DNA of 64,000 nt from Photorhabdus heterorhabditis (GCF_018448905.1 NZ_RCWA01000018.1:1-64000); one strand, 5' to 3'; positions 48,900 to 59,372 are shown, counted from the stretch's first letter. Numbers and translations are program-made. The notes: generated by a model from the letters alone, not told the origin.

Positions 48900-49085
48900 G
48901 GTGTACTTTCCTAAATGATAAGTCATAAGAGTGGATGTATAAGTGATGGCCTCCGCCATCAAAGGTATATGATAACGAAAATGATTTTCAACGAGTAGCA
49001 ATTTATAGCATGGTAATTGAAATCAGGGAGGAATCCATCCTCCCTTCAATTGATTGCGAATTTATTGGCAACAAACTGCCAGCAG

Positions 49086-49112
49086 CCTAATCCTAATCCT
49101 AATCCTAATCCT
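49086..49112. repeat. CCTAAT tandem hexamer repeat
   Basis: Four and a half copies of CCTAAT (GGATTA on the minus strand), beginning directly after the dinI stop codon. Simple repeat liable to slippage; minus strand GG runs could form a two-tier quadruplex. Confidence 0.85.
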
Positions 49113-49348
49113 CAAGGTTGAAACCAGTCATCAGCGCTTTCCCATGTTTCTTGTAGAATCTCTTCAATGAGTTCCCTATCATTGGAAGTACCACCGCGAA
49201 TAGACAGCCCATCACTACTTGCTAATTTCACATTAGTCTTAATATCAGGCCAAAGATACTTAAGGCGTTTATCCAGTTCTACAGCTAGGGCAGGGACAGC
49301 ACCTTTTGGCAACTTCTTAGATTTATTGATAGTTACTTCTACATGCAT
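49112..49348 (-). CDS. dinI: DinI family SOS modulator
   Basis: 78 residues from MHVEVTINKSKKLP at 49348 (GAGGG upstream). The C-terminal helix ILQETWESADDWF is nearly identical to DinI, which binds RecA filaments and tunes LexA/UmuD cleavage; the middle is more diverged. A perfect LexA box sits 24 bases upstream. Eight codons further upstream are open but would place the start inside that box region. Confidence 0.92.
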   Translation of the reverse strand: MHVEVTINKSKKLPKGAVPALAVELDKRLKYLWPDIKTNVKLASSDGLSIRGGTSNDRELIEEILQETWESADDWFQP

Positions 49349-49371
49349 AATTTTTCCCTCAACAAACATCA

Positions 49372-49387
49372 CTGTTTAAGCATACAG
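49372..49387. promoter_or_regulatory. LexA (SOS) box of dinI
   Basis: CTGTTTAAGCATACAG, matching CTGT-N8-ACAG exactly, 24 bases upstream of the dinI ATG. Confidence 0.9.
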
Positions 49388-49675
49388 TAATATTGTCCAT
49401 GAGAATTGTAAATAGCTTCTGAAAAACTATTTTAATGATTATTTATCAATAATTTATAAATATTATTTTCGCAGACATCAAAACTGAATGATCAATGAGT
49501 ACACCATTATCTACCCAAAGAAGGTAGCCAGCAGTTTGACGGAATTGGTCAGAATATTATCCACCATCGATCTCATAAATATTTTAAGTCTGAAAACTTC
49601 GACATCTAACCAAAAGATGTCACAATAGATATATTGTTTTATCCATATTGTTGGAATTAAATAACCAGAGAATCC

Positions 49676-50617
49676 ATGATACAAGCACCTTCTTTTCAAC
49701 GTTCACTGCTTCATCCTCGTTATTGGCCTACCTGGTTTGGTATCGGCCTACTTTACTTATTGGTTCTGCTCCCCTATCCAGTTATTTACTGGCTAGGTAC
49801 CCGTCTGGGCAGATTCTCCATGCGTTTTCTAAAAAGGCGTGCAAAAATCGCCGAAAGAAATCTTGAGTTATGTTTTCCTGACATTCCACAAGAAAAACGT
49901 AACGAGATGCTAGTCAAAAACTTCGAATCTGTCGGCATGGGAATATTTGAAACGGGTATGGCCTGGTTTTGGCCGGACTGGCGAATAGAACACTGGTTTA
50001 AAGTAACCGGACGGGAAAATATTCAGAAAATTCAGTCTACCGGGCAAGGAATTATCGTTATTGGTATCCACTTCCTCACGTTGGAACTGGGCGCCCGAAT
50101 TCTCGGCACGCTAAATCCGGGCATTGGTGTCTATCGCCCAAATGACAATCCAGTTATGGACTGGCTGCAAACATGGGGAAGATTGCGCTCCAACAAATAT
50201 ATGTTGGACCGGAAAGATCTTAAGGGCATGATCCGCTGCCTTAAAAATGGTGAAATTGTCTGGTACGCACCAGATCATGATTACGGTCCACGAAAAAGCG
50301 TATTTGCACCATTATTTGCGGTAGAACATGCAGCTACTACCACAGGTACCTCAATACTTGTACGTCTTGCCGATCCGGCAATGATCCCATTCACTCCCCG
50401 CCGTTTGCCTGACGGAAAAGGCTATGAACTCATTATTCAGCCAGCAGTAGATGGATTTCCAAAAAGTGATGAAGTGAAAGCCGCTACTTTTATGAACAAA
50501 GTCGTAGAACAGGAAATCTTACAGGCTCCTGAACAATATATGTGGTTACATCGTCGCTTTAAAACTCGGCCTGAAGGTATGCCTTCTCTGTACGGTCAAG
50601 CTGATAGAACCCATTAA
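49676..50617 (+). CDS. lpxL: LpxL-type lipid A lauroyl acyltransferase
   Basis: 313 residues, inner-membrane acyltransferase that adds the secondary lauroyl chain to Kdo2-lipid IVA. One N-terminal membrane anchor ([20 protein letters not shown]), catalytic HX4E motif in [13 protein letters not shown], and conserved [13 protein letters not shown] and [11 protein letters not shown]. Neighbour trhO is on the other side of dinI, as lpxL-yceA are neighbours in E. coli. LpxP is the alternative, since both share these motifs. Confidence 0.92.
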   Translation: MIQAPSFQRSLLHPRYWPTWFGIGLLYLLVLLPYPVIYWLGTRLGRFSMRFLKRRAKIAERNLELCFPDIPQEKRNEMLVKNFESVGMGIFETGMAWFWPDWRIEHWFKVTGRENIQKIQSTGQGIIVIGIHFLTLELGARILGTLNPGIGVYRPNDNPVMDWLQTWGRLRSNKYMLDRKDLKGMIRCLKNGEIVWYAPDHDYGPRKSVFAPLFAVEHAATTTGTSILVRLADPAMIPFTPRRLPDGKGYELIIQPAVDGFPKSDEVKAATFMNKVVEQEILQAPEQYMWLHRRFKTRPEGMPSLYGQADRTH

Positions 50618-50627
50618 ATACCCTCAA

Positions 50628-50656
50628 CGGCTGTTTCTTCACTCAAGAAACAGCCG
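50628..50656 (+). terminator. Terminator of lpxL
   Basis: CGGCTGTTTCTT-CACTC-AAGAAACAGCCG, perfect 12-bp stem 10 bases after the stop, then CGATAACTTTT. Confidence 0.8.
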
Positions 50657-51213
50657 CGATAACTTTTGTGTACAATCCAATAATCCTTATTTTTTTCAAT
50701 ATTGATGTTATGTATTTTAATTTGGTTTATCTCTGAGTTTTATATAAGAAATCAAAACTAATATAAAACTGACAAATAAAAACAAAGCTGATAATTAAAC
50801 ATCTTTACTTTCTTACTTTTTATAATTACCTTCAATAATTGGCTACTAAAACTAATATTTATATATTATAAATATTATGTGATTTTCACTTTAACTTATT
50901 CTTATTGATAAAAATCCCCCAGATATAAATATAGGCAAGTCAATAGTCCGCCCCTTGTTTTAATCAACCAATGGTAAAAAATGAGATTTCTATCGGATTT
51001 TTCTCTGAAAAATGAAATATAAAGTACGAGACATCCTGTCTACCAATAAAATTGGCCGGAAAATATGTTAAATATATATTAATAAGACAGGACGTCATTT
51101 AATAAGAATGCGGCTTTTTTTTGCTCCAGACCTAAATCTGAAAGAGCTTTTTAAAAGCTTTATTTGTCTCATACACCACACTCCTGGAGTGTAGTATTAT
51201 TAGGAAAACTTAG
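50657..51213. other. Intergenic region upstream of the POT transporter
   Basis: About 560 AT-rich bases; contains a short perfect hairpin ACACTCC-T-GGAGTGT at about 51178-51192, just before the SD of the transporter gene, which could affect translation. No gene seen. Confidence 0.45.
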
Positions 51214-52752
51214 ATGCAATCCTCTATTAACAATACAAAAAACCGAACCTTCTTCGGGCATCCTTATCCATTAAGTTCCTTGTTCTTTACCGAAATGTGG
51301 GAACGTTTCTCTTTCTACGGCATTCGCCCACTTTTGATCTTGTTTATGGCAGCAACCATTTATGATGGTGGGATGGGTATTCCCCGTGAACAGGCATCTG
51401 CTATCGTCGGTATTTTTGCCGGGAGTGTTTATCTAACTTCACTGCCCGGCGGTTGGCTGGCGGACAACTGGTTAGGTCAACGTCGGGCAGTCTGGTACGG
51501 TTCTATTATTATTGCATTAGGACACTTATCTATCGCCCTTTCCGCCTTCCTAAACCATCACCTGTTTTTTATTGGTCTACTGCTGATCGTATTAGGTACC
51601 GGGCTGTTTAAGACCTGTATCACAGTCATGGTCGGGACTCTGTACAAAAAAGATGACCCGCGTCGTGATGGCGGTTTTTCCTTATTCTATATGGGGATTA
51701 ATATAGGTTCGTTTATCTCTCCACTGATTACAGGCTGGCTGATTCGTGACTATGGCTGGCACTGGGGTTTTGGTATCGGTGGACTGGGCATGTTGGTTGC
51801 TCTGTTGATATTCCGTTTCTACGCAATTCCCTCAATGCGCAGCTATGATAAAGAGAGTGGTTTGGACTCAAGCTGGGATTACCCCACGGTTAAACGCAAA
51901 AACGTTGGTAAATGGGTCTTTACTGCTGTTATCGCTATGATTGCTATTATTACTTTGCTAATCCTTGGTGTAATTCCATTCAATCCGGTAGCTGTAGCCA
52001 GTACGATGGTCTATATGATCTCATCCTGTGTAACGCTTTACTTTATCTATCTGTTCCTGTTTGCCGGTTTGAGCAGTAGTGATCGTTCCCGTTTACTGGT
52101 TTGTTTTATTCTACTGGTATCTGCTGCATTCTTCTGGTCTGCATTTGAACAGAAGCCGACTTCATTCAACCTGTTTGCCAATGATTATACAGACCGGATT
52201 GTGATGGGATTTGAGATCCCAACAGTATGGTTCCAGTCAATTAACTCACTATTTATTATTCTGCTAGCCCCAGTATTCAGTTGGTTCTGGCCTATGTTAG
52301 CCAAAAATAATGTCAACCTGAGTAGCATCAGTAAATTTATTATTGGTATTTTGTTTGGTGCCGGTGGTTTTGGTCTAATGATTCTGGCTGCACAGAATGT
52401 ACTAGCAACAGGTGAAACCGTTTCTCCACTCTGGCTGGTCGCAAGTATTTTATTGATGACTCTCGGAGAACTGTGCCTCAGCCCTATTGGGCTTGCAACT
52501 ATGACTCTGCTGGCACCATCCCGTATGCGTGGTCAAGTGATGGGCCTGTGGTTCTGTGCAAGTGCACTGGGTAATCTGGCTGCGGGTCTAATTGGTGGAC
52601 AGGTCCGCGCTGACCAACTGGACAACCTGCCCGATCTATTCTCCCGCGTATCTCTGGCTCTGGTCATCTGTGCAGTTGTGCTGATGGTATTAATCGTGCC
52701 AATACGTCGCCTGCTTAATAATGCTGACAAATCAGAGGCAAAAGCCCAGTAA
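51214..52752 (+). CDS. POT-family proton-dependent oligopeptide transporter
   Basis: 512 residues, 12-14 membrane helices, AGGA SD eight bases upstream. The family's ExxERFxYYG motif reads EMWERFSFYG in TM1; the PTR2 signature is seen in GGWLADNWLGQRR and FSLFYMGINIGSFISPLITG. Takes up di- and tripeptides with protons. It differs from DtpA/DtpB of E. coli and is more like PepT-type members. Single gene with its own terminator; convergent with the AraC-type gene. Confidence 0.9.
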   Translation: MQSSINNTKNRTFFGHPYPLSSLFFTEMWERFSFYGIRPLLILFMAATIYDGGMGIPREQASAIVGIFAGSVYLTSLPGGWLADNWLGQRRAVWYGSIIIALGHLSIALSAFLNHHLFFIGLLLIVLGTGLFKTCITVMVGTLYKKDDPRRDGGFSLFYMGINIGSFISPLITGWLIRDYGWHWGFGIGGLGMLVALLIFRFYAIPSMRSYDKESGLDSSWDYPTVKRKNVGKWVFTAVIAMIAIITLLILGVIPFNPVAVASTMVYMISSCVTLYFIYLFLFAGLSSSDRSRLLVCFILLVSAAFFWSAFEQKPTSFNLFANDYTDRIVMGFEIPTVWFQSINSLFIILLAPVFSWFWPMLAKNNVNLSSISKFIIGILFGAGGFGLMILAAQNVLATGETVSPLWLVASILLMTLGELCLSPIGLATMTLLAPSRMRGQVMGLWFCASALGNLAAGLIGGQVRADQLDNLPDLFSRVSLALVICAVVLMVLIVPIRRLLNNADKSEAKAQ

Positions 52753-52766
52753 ATATTAAACTTACA

Positions 52767-52797
52767 ATAAAGCCATCTGCTCATAAGATGGCTTTAT
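52767..52797. terminator. Bidirectional terminator between the transporter and AraC-type genes
   Basis: ATAAAGCCATCT-7-AGATGGCTTTAT, perfect 12-bp stem with A/T tracts at both ends, between two converging genes. Confidence 0.88.
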
Positions 52798-52818
52798 ATA
52801 TTTCAATATCTGGAAATA

Positions 52819-53529
52819 TCATTTTGTCTTGCGTAATCGAGCAGGCGTACAACCATAATGCTGATTAAATGCAAAGGTAAAAGCAGACTGGGAAGCATAG
52901 CCGGACAAAAATGCGATATCAGCCAAAGAATTATAACTGTTGACCAATAAATTATAAGCGAGTTTCATCCGGCATGTTTTCAAATAAGCCATTGGACTCA
53001 TTCCCGTTGCGATAAAAAGTTTTCGATGCAAAGTGCTGACAGATACCGTGCAAATATCGGCCATATCCATCACGGTCATTTTCTCATGTAAACGCCCAGA
53101 AAGCCCCTGATTCAGTTTTACTATCAGCGCTGAAGATGAACTTATTTGCGGTAACTGAGCCAATAGCAAACGGGCAACATCGGCATGGCTGGCTGAAGGT
53201 TGTGGGTAATCATGCAACCATTTAATAAGAGCCAATGCAGACTCAGGTAACGGTTGCCAAAAAGAATCACCATGCTGTAATGGTCCAAACTGCGCCGAAG
53301 GTAATTCCAATACTAATTGCTGATTTTCACCGCTGGCGAAAAAACTATGCTTAGTATCAGGGGGGATTACAACAACATTCCGGGAGTTAACAACTCCTTG
53401 CTCCCCTCCTATATTTAATTCCAATTGCCCGTTATAACCAAAAACAAACTGCCATAGTCCGTGATGGCTATGGCTGATAGTTTCAGTTGAATACTGACGC
53501 AAATGTAATGAAGGTAATTGAGGAGCCAT
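52819..53529 (-). CDS. AraC-family transcriptional regulator
   Basis: 236 residues. N-terminal cupin-like sensor (SHSHHGLWQFVFGYNGQLEL, VVVIPPDTKHSFFA) and two C-terminal helix-turn-helix motifs (MDMADICTVSVSTLHRKLF; SLADIAFLSGYASQSAFTFA), ending in FNQHYGCTPARLR, the AraC signature. Effector unknown. Separated from csaA by about 56 bases in the same direction but with no clear SD. May regulate the adjacent transporter; no direct evidence. Confidence 0.9.
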   Translation of the reverse strand: MAPQLPSLHLRQYSTETISHSHHGLWQFVFGYNGQLELNIGGEQGVVNSRNVVVIPPDTKHSFFASGENQQLVLELPSAQFGPLQHGDSFWQPLPESALALIKWLHDYPQPSASHADVARLLLAQLPQISSSSALIVKLNQGLSGRLHEKMTVMDMADICTVSVSTLHRKLFIATGMSPMAYLKTCRMKLAYNLLVNSYNSLADIAFLSGYASQSAFTFAFNQHYGCTPARLRKTK

Positions 53530-53585
53530 GTTTATCGCCGATAATTAAAATACACTCTATTTATTCGGCAATAAAATAGCACAGG

Positions 53586-53921
53586 TTACAATAACTTATG
53601 ACCATTTGGGACAGGAAGAGTAAATTCTGCGATCACCACTGCACCATTTTCATCCATACCGCCTGTTAACAATACCTCTGATTTGACACCTGCGATCCGC
53701 TTTGGCGGAAAATTACATACACAAAGAACTTGACGGCCAATCAATTGCTCAGGCGTGTAATGCACCGTTATCTGGGCGCTTGAACTTTTAACACCTAACT
53801 CACCAAGATCAATGTGTAATTTATAGGCAGGTTTGCTGGCTTTAGGATTCAATTCTACCGAAACAATTGTGCCAACTCGCATATCAACTTTCTCAAAGTC
53901 AGCCCATTCGATCTGTTCCAT
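53586..53921 (-). CDS. csaA: CsaA-like tRNA-binding protein
   Basis: 111 residues, one EMAP-II/OB-fold tRNA-binding domain: WADFEKVDMRVGTIVSVE, KPAYKLHIDLGELGVKSSSAQIT, QVLCVCNFPPKRIAG and SEVLLTGG are the family blocks. Strong GAGG/GGAG SD. Homologous to Bacillus CsaA and the MetRS C-terminal domain; proposed chaperone/tRNA-binding role. Confidence 0.9.
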   Translation of the reverse strand: MEQIEWADFEKVDMRVGTIVSVELNPKASKPAYKLHIDLGELGVKSSSAQITVHYTPEQLIGRQVLCVCNFPPKRIAGVKSEVLLTGGMDENGAVVIAEFTLPVPNGHKLL

Positions 53922-53950
53922 ATACTCCTCTCCTCAATGTGAAATCACTA

Positions 53951-54069
53951 TACCCATTATCTTTCAAGTTGCCTCTTTGTTGGCTGCACTCACCCCAGTC
54001 ACATAGTTAGCTATGCTCCTGGGGATTCGCTCCCTTGCCGTCGCGATCCATCTTGAAATCCATTGGGTA
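53951..54069 (+). repeat. TA-flanked palindromic element, copy 7
   Basis: 119 bp, TACCCATTATCTTTCAAGTT to CTTGAAATCCATTGGGTA, flanked by TA, 29 bases upstream of the csaA start; could lie in its leader. Confidence 0.88.
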
Positions 54070-54185
54070 TATATTCACATAACAGCAGAGGAAATTCTTT
54101 CGAAAGGCTGCCAACAATTATCGACAAACTGCCGGTTTCTTCCGACAGATCACTCAATTTACTATGAGATCTCTTTGGGTAGTGC

Positions 54186-54557
54186 TCATTCTCTATCAAA
54201 AAAGTTACTTCTCGTCATGCCACCATTCTCTTTGATTTTAATCTCCCGTTCAATTTCCCGATTAATTCTCTTATTAGCTTCATCATTAAATCTCCAGCTC
54301 TCTTGCCAATTTGCAGTATATTTCTTTTCATATCCTTCTTGTTTTTCCTGCTCTAGCTTTTCTGCGGCTTCATTATCCGCAATGAGTTCATTGACATTCC
54401 AATGCTTGGATTGGAGATTTTCCCGTTTCTTCAAATAGTCTGCTGATGGCTTATTGTCAGCCGGAATATCACTTTTGTAGTCAAAATTTAAGGCAAATAC
54501 CTGGAAAGAAATTGCAGATAAAATGACAAAAATGTAACGCGATCCTTTAATCATCAT
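54186..54557 (-). CDS. Small exported hypothetical protein
   Basis: 123 residues from the ATG at 54557, with GAGG six bases upstream (seven open codons before it are not needed). Signal peptide MMIKGSRYIFVILSAISFQVFA, then a mature part of about 100 residues that is highly charged and mostly helical (NEAAEKLEQEKQEGYEKKY, NKRINREIEREIKIKE). No cysteines for disulfides or lipidation. Family not recognised; periplasmic location is inferred. Confidence 0.7.
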   Translation of the reverse strand: MMIKGSRYIFVILSAISFQVFALNFDYKSDIPADNKPSADYLKKRENLQSKHWNVNELIADNEAAEKLEQEKQEGYEKKYTANWQESWRFNDEANKRINREIEREIKIKENGGMTRSNFFDRE

Positions 54558-54700
54558 ATGATCCCTCTTTAAAACCATAACTTCGAATAACTATTAAATA
54601 ATTATTGTCAATAGGAATCAATAACATTTACACATAACAAATCAGTTATCAATATCAGGTTTAAACTCTATTTAAATTGTGCACTTTCCGTTAGTTTAAT

Positions 54701-54737
54701 AAACAACTAACCCGCTGAATCTGCGGGTTAGTTGTTT
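54701..54737 (-). terminator. Terminator of iolR
   Basis: 15-bp perfect stem (AAACAACTAACCCGC and its complement) with a 7-base loop, 30 bases after the iolR stop, followed on minus by ATT. The A/T ends make it usable in both directions. Confidence 0.85.
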
Positions 54738-54766
54738 ATCAGGAATACAAGAGAGTTATCTCACAA

Positions 54767-55600
54767 TTAAAGATCACTTCCTTGCCGATAAGCCAGAGCA
54801 ACCGCCAAAGATTGCACCAAACACAGAGTAGCAGACTGAGAACGGAATGCGTCCACCTGCGCTTCTTTAACCACAAAACAGACATCACTGAAACTGGCAA
54901 GAGGACTAATCTGGCTATCAGTAATCACAATCTGTTTTGCCCCTGCTTTCGCCGCTCTCTCACTGATCATCAGTGTCTCTTCTGCATAAGGAGTGAAACT
55001 GATTGAAACGACAATATCCTCTTCCCCAATTAAGTTAATCTGTTCCCTGAACATTCCTCCCAAGCCATCCACCAGCAAGGGACGGCATTCCAGATGACTT
55101 AGAGCATAAGTAAGATAAGCCGCCACACTGAAAGAGCGACGCAGCCCAATGATGTAGATACTCTTAGCCTGAGCCAATAAATCTACTGCGTGCTTTAAAT
55201 CTTCGGGGGCAGTTCTGGCAGCCAGCTGTTGCATAGCCTGTACATTAGAACGAGCAAACTCCTGCAAAATATGTTGAGGATCTTCTGGCGGCTCCTGTTC
55301 GCCATCCAATTCTCTGAATAGTCTGGCTCTGTCTGCATAACTAGCCGTCTCTTCCACCATATGCATACGAAATAGCTGTTTCATTTCATTAAAGCCACTG
55401 AAATCAAACGCATTAGCAAAACGAATTAATGTTGATGGAGGAACATCTGCTTCTCTGGCTATCACAGCAACAGTATCAAAAGCCACACTATTGGTATTAT
55501 CCAGCACATATCGAGCCACTTGTTGTAAGCGTTTACTTAATTCACCATAGCGGGAACGGACTTGCTCTTGAAATTCATTCAGATTCGATGCTACAGACAT
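54767..55600 (-). CDS. iolR: RpiR-family regulator of inositol catabolism (IolR)
   Basis: 277 residues: N-terminal HTH (about 10-85, VAFDTVAVIAREADVPPSTLIRFANAF) and C-terminal SIS sugar-phosphate-binding domain (AKSIYIIGLRRSFSVAAYL, VVSISFTPYAEETL). Divergent from iolA across a 304-base gap. In Salmonella and other enterics an RpiR-type IolR represses iol genes until an inositol-derived phosphate accumulates. Role assigned from context. Confidence 0.88.
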   Translation of the reverse strand: MSVASNLNEFQEQVRSRYGELSKRLQQVARYVLDNTNSVAFDTVAVIAREADVPPSTLIRFANAFDFSGFNEMKQLFRMHMVEETASYADRARLFRELDGEQEPPEDPQHILQEFARSNVQAMQQLAARTAPEDLKHAVDLLAQAKSIYIIGLRRSFSVAAYLTYALSHLECRPLLVDGLGGMFREQINLIGEEDIVVSISFTPYAEETLMISERAAKAGAKQIVITDSQISPLASFSDVCFVVKEAQVDAFRSQSATLCLVQSLAVALAYRQGSDL

Positions 55601-55904
55601 AAATCCCCCATAAAATTTATTGTCAGCAATTGTAATAGTTTTACATTATAAGTTGAATTGTATTGCATTTTCATAGTTAAAAATGAAATAAATAATCCAT
55701 TAAATGTAACGAATTATTATTATTACCTTATTGATTAGTACCTAATTATTCATTCAATTACCTGTAATTCATAAGAACTTTACCCCGATCACATTAATCA
55801 CCTTTTATTCTAAATTAAATTGAAAGCGAAACAAATATTTCATATATCTATGACTAACGTTTTCGATTCAGTACAAACATCAAAATTCACGAGAGAGACT
55901 CAGC
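55601..55904. other. Divergent iolR-iolA control region
   Basis: 304 AT-rich bases. It holds a palindrome at 55828-55841 and a weaker related sequence GAAATAAATAATCC at 55685-55698; both promoters should lie here. Confidence 0.6.
55828..55841. promoter_or_regulatory. Candidate IolR operator, site 1
   Basis: GAAACAAATATTTC, 64 bases before iolA. The same pattern with the same left flank (AAATTGAAA) recurs at 62835 and, less perfectly, at 59742. Confidence 0.55.
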
Positions 55905-57416
55905 ATGGAACAAATAAAGAATTACGTTAACGGGCAACTCATTCCCAGTCATAGTTCCCGTTTTTCTCCTGTTTTTAATCCAGCTACAGGTGAACAAATT
56001 CGCCAGATAGCACTTAGTACCGCCTCTGAGGTTGAACAAGCGATTGAAATTGCCCATCAGGCTTACAGCGAATGGTTTAAAGTTTCACCTCTCAAACGGG
56101 CTCGTGTGATGTTCCAGTTCAAAACATTACTGGAAGCTAATATAGGCAAACTGGCACGCTTGATTACAGAAGAGCACGGAAAAATCTATTCAGATGCTAT
56201 CGGTGAATTAACACGTGGTTTGGAGGTTGTTGAATTTGCCTGTGGCATTCCTCATTTGCAAAAAGGTGAACATTCCGCTAATACCGGAACGGGTGTGGAT
56301 AGCCATTCATTAATGCAGCCTTTAGGTGTTTGCGCCGGAATTACCCCTTTTAACTTTCCAGCCATGGTTCCTATGTGGATGTTTCCTATCGCACTGGCTA
56401 CGGGAAACACTTTTGTACTAAAACCATCAGAAAAAAATCCTTCTCTTGCTATTGAATTAGCGCTACTGCTTCAACAAGCCGGTTTACCCAACGGCGTATT
56501 TAATGTTGTCAACGGCGATAAAGAAGTCGTCGATGTATTACTTACGGACCCAAGAGTACAAGCCGTCAGCTTTGTTGGTTCGACTCCTGTCGCTGAATAT
56601 ATCTACACAACCGCCTCTGCTCATGGGAAACGCTGCCAGGCGCTAGGTGGTGCAAAAAACCACTGTATTCTGATGCCAGATGCCGATCTTGATATGGCGA
56701 GTAACGCTATTACAGGTGCCGCTTTTGGAGCAGCAGGTGAACGTTGCATGGCATTGTCTGTTGTATTGGCAGTTGGGGATGAAACGGCTGATGCGCTAAT
56801 TGAAAAATTACGTCAACAGATCAACAAAATGTCTGTCGGTCCCGGTATTGTGGCAAGCAAAGAACATGATATGGGACCCGTTATCTCCGCCCAGCATAGA
56901 GCTAAAATCTGTGACTATATCGCTAATGGCGAACAACAAGGGGCTAACTTGTTAATTGATGGCCGTCAACTCAACATTCCCGGCTATGAAAACGGCTATT
57001 TTATTGGCCCGACGCTGTTTGATAGCGTCACACCAGATATGAAAATCTATCAAGAAGAGATCTTCGGCCCAGTACTGGCAATTGTTCGTGTACCCGATTA
57101 TGCCACCGCGTTAACATTAATTAACGGACATCAATATGGTAATGGTACCGCTATATTCACCCGCGATGGAGAAACAGCCCGCCAGTTCAGCGAAGACGTA
57201 CACGCGGGTATGGTAGGCATCAATATCCCCATTCCAGTACCCATGGCATTCCACAGTTTTGGTGGCTGGAAACGCTCAATTTTTGGTCCACTTAACGTTC
57301 ACGGCAATGATGGTGTTCGCTTCTACACCCGCATGAAAACAGTCACCAGCCGCTGGCCGGCAAGTATCCGATTAGAACATCATTCCAGCAGTTTTGTGAT
57401 GCCAACTATGGAATAA
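55905..57416 (+). CDS. iolA: IolA, (methyl)malonate-semialdehyde dehydrogenase
   Basis: 503 residues, CoA-acylating aldehyde dehydrogenase. Catalytic Cys281 in GAAGERCMALS; NAD-binding GITPFNFPAMVPMWMFPIA and VSFVGSTPVAEY; LGGAKNH is typical of the MmsA group, where the usual general base Glu is absent. Last step of inositol catabolism, malonate semialdehyde to acetyl-CoA and CO2. iolD follows 15 bases later. Confidence 0.95.
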   Translation: MEQIKNYVNGQLIPSHSSRFSPVFNPATGEQIRQIALSTASEVEQAIEIAHQAYSEWFKVSPLKRARVMFQFKTLLEANIGKLARLITEEHGKIYSDAIGELTRGLEVVEFACGIPHLQKGEHSANTGTGVDSHSLMQPLGVCAGITPFNFPAMVPMWMFPIALATGNTFVLKPSEKNPSLAIELALLLQQAGLPNGVFNVVNGDKEVVDVLLTDPRVQAVSFVGSTPVAEYIYTTASAHGKRCQALGGAKNHCILMPDADLDMASNAITGAAFGAAGERCMALSVVLAVGDETADALIEKLRQQINKMSVGPGIVASKEHDMGPVISAQHRAKICDYIANGEQQGANLLIDGRQLNIPGYENGYFIGPTLFDSVTPDMKIYQEEIFGPVLAIVRVPDYATALTLINGHQYGNGTAIFTRDGETARQFSEDVHAGMVGINIPIPVPMAFHSFGGWKRSIFGPLNVHGNDGVRFYTRMKTVTSRWPASIRLEHHSSSFVMPTME

Positions 57417-57431
57417 ATTGGAGTTCTGTAA

Positions 57432-59366
57432 ATGAGCAAGTTAACAATGACAACCGCTCAGGCATTGGTGAAATTCCTGAATCAGCAATATGTGGAAACA
57501 GATGATGGACAATATCCATTCATCAGAGGCGTTTTTACCATTTTCGGTCACGGTAATGTTGTCGGATTGGGGCAGGCACTGGAACAAGATCCCGGCCATT
57601 TAACCGTTTATCAGGGATGCAATGAGCAAGGCATGGCCCATATTGCAACAGGTTTTGCCAAGCAAAAAAAACGTAAACAGATTTTTGCTGTTACCTCATC
57701 GGTTGGCCCTGGTTCCGCCAACATGGTAACAGCCGCGGCAACCGCAACCGCCAATCGTATTCCTCTATTATTACTACCCGGCGATACATTCGCCTGTCGC
57801 CAGCCTGATCCGGTTTTACAACAGGTTGAACAGTTCTATGACTACACTATCAGCACTAATGACTGTTTCCGTCCGGTTTCCCGTTACTGGGACCGCATCT
57901 CCAGACCTGAGCAGTTAATGAGCGCTATGATTAATGCGATACGGGTTCTGACAAATCCTGCCGATACAGGCGCTGTCACAATTTGTCTACCACAAGATGT
58001 TCAAGGTGAGATTTGGGATTTTCCTGACTACTTCTTTCAAAAACGGATTCATCGCATTGAACGCCGCCCTGCTTCCTCTGCCATGATCAACAATGCCGTA
58101 GCACTCATTAGCCGTAAGAAAAAACCGCTGCTAATCTGCGGTGGTGGTGTGCGCTATTCAGAAGCACACAAGGCTTTCCGTCAGTTCGCAGAAAACTTCA
58201 ATATCCCTTTTGCTGAAACACAAGCAGGAAAAAGTGCTGTAGTTGCCGATCATCCACTCAATTGCGGTGGTTTAGGCACAACAGGCTGTCTTGCGGCAAA
58301 CCTGATAGCCAAAGAAGCCGATTTGATTATTGGCATCGGTACCCGGTTTACTGATTTCACTACTGCATCCAAATCCCTATTTCAAAACCCGGATGTAGAA
58401 TTTCTCACCATCAACGTAACGGAATTCGACGCCTATAAACTAGATGCTGTCCCCGTCGTAGCAGATGCCCGTGAGGGATTAAACGCCATTGCAGAGAAAC
58501 TTACTCAGCTAAGTTATCGCAGTGGTTATCAGAATGAAATTTCTCAGGTACGGGAAGCATGGCGAAAAGAATTAAACCGCTTGTTCGAAATTCAATATCA
58601 GCAAGGCTTCATTCCAGAAATTTCCGGCCATCTTGATGATAAATTGGAAGAATACAGCCAGACATTACAAACCCAGTTGACACAAACCAGAGTACTAGGA
58701 TTGCTGGACAGACATCTTGAACCGGAAGCTATTATTGTCGGCTCAGCAGGTTCCCTTCCCGGTGATTTACAGCGAGTATGGCAGCCCAAGCAACCAGACA
58801 CCTATCATCTTGAGTATGGCTATTCCTGCATGGGCTATGAGATAGCGGCAGCTGTTGGCGCCAAAATAGCATGCCCAGACCAACCCGTTTATGCCATGGT
58901 AGGTGATGGTTCTTATATGATGCTTCATTCAGAGCTGCAAACCGCAGTACAGGAAAACATTAAGATCACGGTATTGCTATTTGATAATGCTGGATTCGGC
59001 TGTATCAATAACTTACAAATGAGTCAAGGAATGGGCAGTTTTGCAACAGAAAACCGTTATCGAAACCCCAAAAATGGGTGCATGGATGGAAAACTGATTA
59101 AAGTTGATTTTGCCAAAAATGCAGAAAGCTACGGCTGCAAAAGTTACCGAGTTCACGATGAACAGCAATTGCTTTATGCATTACAGGAAGCCAGAAAACA
59201 AACTGTACCAGTGTTAATAGATATCAAAGTTCTACCTAAGACCATGACACATGACTATGAATCATGGTGGCGAATAGGAACAGCGCAAGTAGCCAAAAAT
59301 CCCACTATAGAATCCGCTTCAGAGAAGATAAAGGAGATGGTTTCAACCAAAATACGTCAATACTAA
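57432..59366 (+). CDS. iolD: IolD, trihydroxycyclohexane-1,2-dione hydrolase
   Basis: 644 residues, thiamine-diphosphate enzyme of the acetolactate-synthase superfamily that opens the inositol-derived ring. N-terminal Pyr domain with the catalytic Glu in [18 protein letters not shown], central domain [14 protein letters not shown]-terminal PP domain with the TPP/Mg motif [11 protein letters not shown] and [19 protein letters not shown]. Co-transcribed with iolA. Confidence 0.95.
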   Translation: MSKLTMTTAQALVKFLNQQYVETDDGQYPFIRGVFTIFGHGNVVGLGQALEQDPGHLTVYQGCNEQGMAHIATGFAKQKKRKQIFAVTSSVGPGSANMVTAAATATANRIPLLLLPGDTFACRQPDPVLQQVEQFYDYTISTNDCFRPVSRYWDRISRPEQLMSAMINAIRVLTNPADTGAVTICLPQDVQGEIWDFPDYFFQKRIHRIERRPASSAMINNAVALISRKKKPLLICGGGVRYSEAHKAFRQFAENFNIPFAETQAGKSAVVADHPLNCGGLGTTGCLAANLIAKEADLIIGIGTRFTDFTTASKSLFQNPDVEFLTINVTEFDAYKLDAVPVVADAREGLNAIAEKLTQLSYRSGYQNEISQVREAWRKELNRLFEIQYQQGFIPEISGHLDDKLEEYSQTLQTQLTQTRVLGLLDRHLEPEAIIVGSAGSLPGDLQRVWQPKQPDTYHLEYGYSCMGYEIAAAVGAKIACPDQPVYAMVGDGSYMMLHSELQTAVQENIKITVLLFDNAGFGCINNLQMSQGMGSFATENRYRNPKNGCMDGKLIKVDFAKNAESYGCKSYRVHDEQQLLYALQEARKQTVPVLIDIKVLPKTMTHDYESWWRIGTAQVAKNPTIESASEKIKEMVSTKIRQY

Positions 59367-59372
59367 AAGTTG

